A model generated the notes under the pieces. It had not been told where the DNA came from. It did no database searches and saw only the letters and a program-made list of their open reading frames with translations. Positions 7,301 to 11,032 of a stretch of DNA of 11,032 nucleotides are shown here, piece by piece. The translations under genes and the position numbers were made by a program. The stretch's first letter is position 1. Each line of letters begins with the position of its first letter. The stretch covers positions 1 through 11,032 of the forward strand of contig JAKEGN010000168.1 in assembly GCA_022615525.1 (NCBI GenBank). Reading direction: 5' to 3'. Origin of the DNA: Woeseiaceae bacterium. Lineage in GTDB: Bacteria; Pseudomonadota; Gammaproteobacteria; Steroidobacterales; Woeseiaceae.

Positions 7301-7594
7301 ACAATCTACGAGGAGTGGACCAACTTCGGGTTTTTCAACTCGAGCCAGGTCGATACGGACACGCTTGGACCCATTCGCCCGGTAGCGGATGCGGAAGGGC
7401 AGTGGCAACACGATGTGTCGGTGACCTACAACTCCGACCGCTTCGCCGTGACGGCGGGAGTGAACAACGTATTGAACGAGGAGCCGCCCCTGATCGATCA
7501 GGGATCCGGACCGAATCGTAACAACGCCGTGACTTCGTCCCGCTACGACCTGATCGGCCGTTCGTTCTTCATTCGTGCGGACGTCAGCTTCTAA
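4301..7594 (+). CDS. TonB-dependent outer-membrane receptor
   Basis: The 1097-residue product is long for the family but within the range of receptors for sugars, peptides or other organic substrates. It transports a bound ligand across the outer membrane using TonB-ExbBD energy. Residues 1-30 are a signal peptide (VLACGLTLSPVYAQ). A TonB-box-like EEITVTGSRI spans 40-49. The plug covers about 55-190, with TTTPIQVLSTEEAQRIG, INLRGLGCERTLVLVNGKRL and GVDVLTGGLSTIYGADAVAG. The remainder is a barrel with typical late motifs (FNTSFRAPNLREQFLADQ, VTAGVNNVLNEEPP) and a C-terminal phenylalanine (RADVSF). Ten cysteines of the mature chain form five close pairs: 117/125, 247/265, 539/556, 748/769 and 848/860. 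AAGGGG lies 8 nt before the ATG, and the TTTT of the upstream CCTTTT (4264-4269) could pair with part of it. The substrate is unknown. It appears monocistronic, ending at the terminator at 7624-7652. Confidence 0.95.
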   Translation: MLALKRFLRVAVGWQLVLACGLTLSPVYAQESEEETEAVEEITVTGSRIARDTFSTTTPIQVLSTEEAQRIGISSISELMQKATVSSGTQIDGSLNNNAGQTNASEAPPEGGVGSACINLRGLGCERTLVLVNGKRLGLAGIRGAPPQPDINMLPIGMVEGVDVLTGGLSTIYGADAVAGVVNVRLKQDFEGINFTVTSELPEEEGGEIYAASLIGGVGNDLGNFTFGMEYSRQERVATGDRDFSSCLRRGNWNYTESGQVVGGCRSDFPDNWVVTDGDIFTDAGYTQVGGDGPIPHPLDAVRLIYTPGTSNILDPLGNPVTGFSTFASLPDNTTNSLRGFPNALRPFYLDRFRYVDGLTNDQFDRRVADLWRPYERFSLVVNGHVDPGWDNNEEVYFEGYYFNRQNEIIAATEQIFPTVLGMAPLVDSENVPILDANGAVQLVDNPLNPFPFDVSPIITLDDVPQTFDTELQQVRLVTGLKGDLPFSDNWGYDVSASYDRATGFVVQPILLENHLFNATQTIGVVADALGNPTSEVICGARVVSDLNGQFTLLPCVPADFMNASIAGDSVTTSGRFATQAERDYLVANRTNRTVTELTSLQAYVTGSLFDMPGGGPVGTAFGIEYREDTIASQNSAAGVLGLNAAENPLQEGETNGSRTTFDAYAEVSAPIVIDAGWADLFQVDLALRFTDDENFGSETVYKAGFLWNFNEYLGFSSSFNTSFRAPNLREQFLADQAGALAGSADPCRQPAIDLIPPGPDKDRLVNNCILSGADVTVLGSTFTVAIPTSVGGAAGLNPETSESLTATLTLSQPWTDRFDFDVAVTYFDIKIEDTVRALDPDTIVARCFNDQENLASPFCARVERDRPSSPPELNFISFVRAGFVNTGEETVQGFDLTTRLNADLGPTTINWVTGSTFLQERLTQEFPPSDADPNGSAIVDNVGRIGTPEWTFQSTLGVSLQSWDFTWQARWFDDMEFPEGVPNPLITDVNGLINGVDPDTIYEEWTNFGFFNSSQVDTDTLGPIRPVADAEGQWQHDVSVTYNSDRFAVTAGVNNVLNEEPPLIDQGSGPNRNNAVTSSRYDLIGRSFFIRADVSF

Positions 7595-7623
7595 ACCAAG
7601 GTTGTACATGCAGGAAAAATCGA

Positions 7624-7652
7624 CCGGAGCCTTCGGGCTCCGGTTTTTTTTT
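7624..7652 (+). terminator. Rho-independent terminator of the TonB-receptor gene
   Basis: CCGGAGCC (7624-7631), a TTCG tetraloop (7632-7635) and GGCTCCGG (7636-7643) make a perfect 8-bp GC-rich stem, extendable by one A-T pair. Nine T residues follow directly (7644-7652). It starts 30 bp after the receptor stop codon, so it should end that transcript. Confidence 0.95.
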
Positions 7653-7705
7653 GCTTGCTGGAACCCGCATAATGACCTGAGCAACTCGGCTCACGGAGGG
7701 TGGCA

Positions 7706-8383
7706 ATGCATGTAAAGAGAAAAATTGCGCTCCTGACCCTGGCCATAGCGGCATCGATCGCCGGAGCGACAGGGGTCCACGCGCAGGATGAGCATGGCAC
7801 GACAATAGAGCGGCAACTTCTGGCCTGCGATGCCATCGGGGACACGAGCGAGAGGCTCGCGTGTTTCGACAGCGTCGTCGAAAACCTTGGACGGGACAAG
7901 GCATCGGAGGCGACCGGGCCGATAGAGCGGCCGATTGCAGTGAGTCTGACCGAAACCAGCACCAATAACGCCGCAGCACCGGCGGCGGCCGGTGAGGTTG
8001 TCGCAGCTTCCGCGAGCGTCCTGGCGGCCTCGGAGATATCGCAGGCTGGGGACGTGCAGGCCGTCGCGGTGGAAGCATCACAGGAACCATCGCAAGCGCA
8101 GCCGCCAGCCGATCGGCAACAAGCTCTAGCCGAAACGGCGGACGAGGACTTAGACGAAAAGGATCTGAGCGGAACGGCGGCCATCGTTCGGGTATGGCAG
8201 AACCTCGATGGGCGGTTCTCCGTTGAACTGGACAACGGCCAGGTCTGGCGGGAAACGGAGGGATCCCGGGTCGGGATGCCGAAAGTTGGCAACGCGGTTG
8301 AAGTCTCCCGGGCCGCTTTCGGAAGCTACCAGATGAAAATCGACGGGATCGCCCGTAAGGCCAGGGTACGGCGCACCAACTAG
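7706..8383 (+). CDS. Exported protein of unknown function with CDAIGDTSERLACFD motif
   Basis: The product has 225 residues. The ATG at 7706 is preferred because GGAGGG lies 5 nt upstream; an in-frame GTG at 7700 overlaps that site. A signal peptide (to about residue 26, GVHAQ) implies export. Next comes QLLACDAIGDTSERLACFDSVVENL (38-61), whose C-x11-C arrangement and CFD ending recur in small exported proteobacterial proteins such as the N-terminal region of VasI/TssT-like proteins; the two cysteines could form a disulfide. Residues about 75-150 are an Ala/Glu/Gln-rich, probably disordered linker. Residues about 153-225 form a compact domain (VWQNLDGRFSVELDNGQVWRETEG, then VGNAVEVSRAAFGSYQMKIDG and a basic tail). 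I do not recognise a function. A CATAAT at 7668-7673 could be a -10 element, with no clear -35. The stop overlaps the convergent CPBP gene by 4 bp. Confidence 0.8.
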   Translation: MHVKRKIALLTLAIAASIAGATGVHAQDEHGTTIERQLLACDAIGDTSERLACFDSVVENLGRDKASEATGPIERPIAVSLTETSTNNAAAPAAAGEVVAASASVLAASEISQAGDVQAVAVEASQEPSQAQPPADRQQALAETADEDLDEKDLSGTAAIVRVWQNLDGRFSVELDNGQVWRETEGSRVGMPKVGNAVEVSRAAFGSYQMKIDGIARKARVRRTN

Positions 8384-9102
8384 CTGCCGGCACCATACAA
8401 CTGGACCAGAAGCAAGGTATCGATACAGGCGTGAGCCAGAACCAGTACCCATAAGTCCCGTTGGGTAAGCAGGTAGGCAATGCCGAGGGCGAGACCCATG
8501 AACGCGGTTTGCACGACGCCTGTAATTCCCCAGCTGAAGTGGACCAGCCCGAAAATGACAGCACCGGTCACAACGGCGATACGCCACGCTTTCTTCCTCC
8601 CGTGACCGATTTCCGCGAGTCGATTTATAAGGAATCCGCGATAGATTACTTCCTCGCCAAATGACGAAACGACATAAACACCCGCCAGCGCTGCCAGCAA
8701 CATCGGCAGATTCCCCTGCAAGTAGTTGTAGCCGCTCATGTCGGCGCTTTGGGCGGCTGGCGTAACGCCCGCCATAACCACGGAACCAGCCACGAAAGCT
8801 GCCAGGGCGCATGCGAGCACGACAATCGACAGCACCACCCTTCGGCAAAGACTCCGAAATCCGTGAGGCGTGCAGCGAAACCCGAAATGCGACCAGGTTT
8901 GCCCGCGAACGCGAAGGCCGAGCCAGACTGTTACAAGCATGAGCAGGTTGGCAAACCATACAATCGCCTGGCGGGCGAACAGGTCGCTGCCAACGAGATT
9001 CCAACCGACGAAAATCACTGCAAAAGACAGCAAGAATACAATGGCGATTTCGGCTAACTGCGCGGCCCTGTTCTCCTTGAGAACCTTGGCGAGATATGTC
9101 AC
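8380..9102 (-). CDS. CPBP-family intramembrane metalloprotease (CAAX protease/Abi type)
   Basis: The 240-residue protein has several hydrophobic membrane segments (about 18-36, 46-64, 89-113, 132-148, 174-188, 194-213, 217-235). It carries the three conserved blocks of the CPBP/Rce1-like family: EEVIYRG (E150, E151, R155), FGLVHFSWG (H188) and LAHACIDT (H224, D228). These residues form the active site of intramembrane glutamate-type proteases. Bacterial members act in peptide-pheromone or bacteriocin processing and immunity, but many are of unknown substrate; no peptide precursor is visible nearby. The start is a GTG at 9102, supported by a strong TAGGAGG 8 nt upstream. CCTCC within the spacer could pair with that GGAGG and reduce initiation. 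It is divergent from the Rieske-flavoprotein gene and convergent with the secreted-protein gene, sharing CTAG at the stops. Confidence 0.9.
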   Translation of the reverse strand: MTYLAKVLKENRAAQLAEIAIVFLLSFAVIFVGWNLVGSDLFARQAIVWFANLLMLVTVWLGLRVRGQTWSHFGFRCTPHGFRSLCRRVVLSIVVLACALAAFVAGSVVMAGVTPAAQSADMSGYNYLQGNLPMLLAALAGVYVVSSFGEEVIYRGFLINRLAEIGHGRKKAWRIAVVTGAVIFGLVHFSWGITGVVQTAFMGLALGIAYLLTQRDLWVLVLAHACIDTLLLVQLYGAGS

Positions 9103-9167
9103 GCGGAGGGGCCTCCTACCGGACGGCGAGAAACGTCAACAAAATGAACTACGGCAGCCGCAGACGC

Positions 9168-9173
9168 TATAGT
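9168..9173 (+). promoter_or_regulatory. Candidate -10 element for the Rieske-flavoprotein gene
   Basis: TATAGT at 9168-9173 matches the sigma-70 -10 consensus at five of six positions and lies 33 nt before the chosen ATG. The -35 region (around 9144-9150, ATGAACT) is a poor match, so this is tentative. Confidence 0.3.
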
Positions 9174-9206
9174 AACCTTGCCGGCCGGTCGATGACGGGA
9201 GCGCAA

Positions 9207-10304
9207 ATGAACGATGACAAGTGGTATGACCTCGGGGACGCGGCCGAGCTCTCCAAGCAACCGCTGCAACAGGTGATGGCCGGGCGGAACAAGCTCGCGC
9301 TGTCCTGCGTCGATGGCAAGTTCGGTGTAATCCACGGCTCGTGCAACCACGTGGGCGGTCCGCTCGGGCAGGGCACGCTCGAGGGCGACTACGTCGTCTG
9401 CCCCTGGCACCACTGGAAATTCCACCGCGTCACCGGCCTGGGCGAACCCGGGTACGAGGACGACCGGGTGCCGCGTTTCGAATTCAAGACAAAGAACGGC
9501 CGGCTGCTGGTCAGTACGGCGGCCGCCACCAGCCGCAACCGCTTGCCGCATGCGCGACATCCGCTCGATCGCGACACGCAAAGGGAGCCGGGGCCGCTGC
9601 GTGTAGTCGGCATTTCGACGACGATCATGGACAACGCCCATCCCCGCTACTCGACATCCGAGGCCCTGCTCGAAACTGCCCTCGAACAGGCACGGAACAA
9701 GCACTCGCTGGAAACACGGTTGATCAAATTGCGTGAGCTGTCCTTTCGCGCCTGCGAGGGCTATTACTCGAAGAGTGCGCAAGCCTGCACCTGGCCTTGC
9801 AGCATTTCGCAGATGGACCGCAAGGACGGCATGAACGAAGTCTACGAGAACCTGGTGTTCTGGGCAGACGTCGTGCTGGTTGCGACGCCGATACGCTGGG
9901 GTGCGGCCAGTTCCCTGTACTTCAAAATGGCCGAGCGCCTGAATACGGTGCAGAACCAGATCACGCTCAGGAACCGTGTCATGCTGAAAGACAAGGTCGC
10001 CGGGCTCATCGTCACTGGCGGACAGGACAACGTGCAGGCGGTCGCCGGCCAGATGATGTTGTTCTTCGGCGAGCTCGGCATGCAGTTCCCACAATTCCCT
10101 TTCATCGCCCACAGCCGCGGCTGGACGGCCGAGGACATGGAACGAAACGTCGAGGTCGTGAGACAAAGCAGGGAACTGCACGATGGCGCGCGAGCATTGC
10201 TCGACCGTTGCCTGGATCTCGCGGCGCGCCTGCAAACGAGCAGCGCGCCGGAGTTCAAGCGCGCCGGACGAAAAGCGTCGGGTCTCGAGCGCAATGTGCC
10301 CTGA
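9207..10304 (+). CDS. Rieske [2Fe-2S] domain fused to an NAD(P)H/FMN reductase-type flavodoxin domain
   Basis: The product has 365 residues. I chose the ATG at 9207 because GGGAG lies 6 nt upstream; the frame is open back to 9096 but the extension (SRGGASYRTARNV...) is unlike either domain. Residues about 5-105 are a Rieske ferredoxin-like domain with the cluster ligands C46-x-H48 and C65-x2-H68 (CNHVGG and CPWHHW), spaced by 16 residues. A linker rich in Arg and Pro (about 106-128) joins it to a flavodoxin-fold NAD(P)H-dependent FMN reductase domain (about 129-335). That domain contains VVGISTT (phosphate loop region), ATPIRWGAASSLYFKMAERL (226-245), VTGGQDNVQAVAGQ and FPFIAHSRGW. Cysteines C183, C194 and C198 lie where iron-sulfur flavoproteins carry their cluster loop. 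The inferred role is soluble electron transfer, NAD(P)H to flavin to [2Fe-2S] to an unknown acceptor. No oxygenase gene is adjacent. The product has no signal peptide. Confidence 0.9.
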   Translation: MNDDKWYDLGDAAELSKQPLQQVMAGRNKLALSCVDGKFGVIHGSCNHVGGPLGQGTLEGDYVVCPWHHWKFHRVTGLGEPGYEDDRVPRFEFKTKNGRLLVSTAAATSRNRLPHARHPLDRDTQREPGPLRVVGISTTIMDNAHPRYSTSEALLETALEQARNKHSLETRLIKLRELSFRACEGYYSKSAQACTWPCSISQMDRKDGMNEVYENLVFWADVVLVATPIRWGAASSLYFKMAERLNTVQNQITLRNRVMLKDKVAGLIVTGGQDNVQAVAGQMMLFFGELGMQFPQFPFIAHSRGWTAEDMERNVEVVRQSRELHDGARALLDRCLDLAARLQTSSAPEFKRAGRKASGLERNVP

Positions 10305-10309
10305 CCAGC

Positions 10310-10326
10310 GGCCGGAGTCCCCGGCC
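10310..10326 (+). other. Short GC-rich stem-loop after the Rieske-flavoprotein gene
   Basis: GGCCGG (10310-10315) and CCGGCC (10321-10326) are a perfect 6-bp inverted repeat with a 5-nt loop, 6 bp after the stop. No T run follows, so it is not a standard terminator. Read-through into the peptidase gene is possible, the gap between the two genes being only 83 bp. Confidence 0.35.
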
Positions 10327-10387
10327 CGGAAGGGCGGGACATGAATCACACCGGTAAACTGGCGCGAAAGAATCAAGGAGCGGACGA

Positions 10388-11032
10388 ATGCGCGTGTTTA
10401 ATGTTTCCCTATCTTTGTTCCTGACCATGGTCATTTCAGGCTGCGGCAAATCCCCGGATTCCGATACGCCGGAAGTCGGCATGCAGGAAGCAACGATTGC
10501 CATCCCGGCGGACATCGGCAAGAGTGCCGATGCGCTGTTTGCGGCAATTGCGGCGCCGGACGCCGGTAACGAAGCGGGCAACGTGTTGTTGTCGGAGTAC
10601 TCGGGCCCCTACGGTGGCGTACCGCATTTCGACGCCATGGATCTCGACGGGATCAAGCCGGCGCTGGAAGCGGCCATGGCGCGAAACCTGGCCGAGGTCG
10701 ATGCGATTACGAACAATCCGCAACCGCCCGATTTTACCAATACGATCATAGCCTTGGAACGCGCCGGCGAGGACCTGCAGCGCGTATTCGCATACTGGGG
10801 CATCTGGAGTTCGAACCTGTCGACTCCGGAGTTTCGCGCCATCCAGCAGGAGATGGCACCGAAACTTGCGGACTTCAATTCGAAAATTACGCAGAACGAA
10901 GCTTTGTTCCAGCGCATTCGCAGCGTCTATGAAAGCGACGAATACAAAAGGCTGCCTGCACACGAGCAGCGGCTCGTGTGGCTCACCTATGACGGCTTCG
11001 CATCGAACGGCGCGACACTGCAGGGCGAAGCA
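10388..11032 (+). CDS. M3-family peptidyl-dipeptidase (Dcp-like) lipoprotein, N-terminal part
   Basis: The frame is open from the ATG at 10388 to the window edge (215 residues, 3' end missing). AAGGAG lies 7 nt upstream of the start. Residues 1-18 are a hydrophobic signal ending in a lipobox (VISG|C19), so the protein should be lipid-anchored. The segment YSGPYGGVPHFDAMDLDGIKPALEAAMARNLAEVDAITNNPQPPDFTNTIIALERAG (71-127), then AIQQEMAPKLADFNSKITQNEALFQRIRSVYES, matches the N-terminal helical region of bacterial dipeptidyl carboxypeptidase Dcp. Those are M3 zinc peptidases of about 680-720 residues that release C-terminal dipeptides. The catalytic HExxH motif would lie well downstream, outside the window, so activity cannot be verified here. 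Confidence 0.92.
   Translation, partial: MRVFNVSLSLFLTMVISGCGKSPDSDTPEVGMQEATIAIPADIGKSADALFAAIAAPDAGNEAGNVLLSEYSGPYGGVPHFDAMDLDGIKPALEAAMARNLAEVDAITNNPQPPDFTNTIIALERAGEDLQRVFAYWGIWSSNLSTPEFRAIQQEMAPKLADFNSKITQNEALFQRIRSVYESDEYKRLPAHEQRLVWLTYDGFASNGATLQGEA

Noticed and set aside
8150..9004. 284-residue minus-strand frame overlapping the CPBP protease gene and the small exported-protein gene
   Set aside because: It runs out of frame through the membrane protease and antisense to the exported-protein gene; Arg- and Cys-rich translation typical of a shadow frame.
9099..10376. 425-residue open frame on the minus strand across the Rieske-flavoprotein gene
   Set aside because: The opposite strand encodes two clearly conserved domains with intact metal ligands. 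The minus frame is an antisense shadow caused by high-GC codon bias and shows no family motif.
1..11032. Searched by eye for CRISPR arrays, tRNA genes, toxin-antitoxin pairs and phage genes
   Set aside because: No regularly spaced direct repeats, no tRNA-like cloverleaf, and no small paired genes or phage motifs were found.

Overview
This window of roughly 60% GC looks like the chromosome of a free-living, Gram-negative gammaproteobacterium. The evidence is a very large TonB-dependent outer-membrane receptor, several exported or lipoprotein products, a GreB-type elongation factor, and palindromic REP-like repeats of the kind linked to RAYT transposases in marine and soil gammaproteobacteria. 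The lineage is inferred from gene content only. I see no rRNA, tRNA, CRISPR array, phage gene, transposase gene or intact insertion sequence.

Left block (1-3627, all minus strand, read right to left): a secreted SYLF-domain protein, greB, a large exported six-hairpin glycosidase-like protein, and a SIMPL-domain (DUF541) periplasmic protein cut by the window's left edge. Gaps between these genes are 21, 81 and 66 bp, so they may be co-transcribed. Two unrelated palindromic repeats sit exactly at the glycosidase boundaries. An 86-bp element with perfect 23-bp arms lies between greB and the glycosidase and carries the greB stop codon. A GGGGACAGTGACCGA-type palindrome lies between the glycosidase and the SIMPL gene and carries the glycosidase stop codon.

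Middle block (3628-7652): a 673-bp divergent intergenic region with no convincing gene but several inverted repeats, then a 1097-residue TonB-dependent receptor with signal peptide, TonB box, plug and barrel, and ten cysteines in five close pairs. A textbook rho-independent terminator follows it.

Right block (7653-11032): a small secreted protein of unknown function, convergent with a CPBP-family intramembrane protease; the two stop codons overlap in CTAG. A 104-bp divergent gap then leads to a single-chain fusion of a Rieske [2Fe-2S] domain and a flavodoxin-like NAD(P)H/FMN reductase domain, the most distinctive gene here. The window ends in the N-terminal part of an M3-family peptidyl-dipeptidase (Dcp-like) with a lipoprotein signal.

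Most products act in the envelope (outer-membrane uptake, periplasmic hydrolysis, membrane proteolysis). No pathway linking them all can be shown from this sequence. The best leads are the repeat-bracketed glycosidase gene and the Rieske-flavoprotein fusion. Nothing here is clearly an undescribed defence or mobile system.
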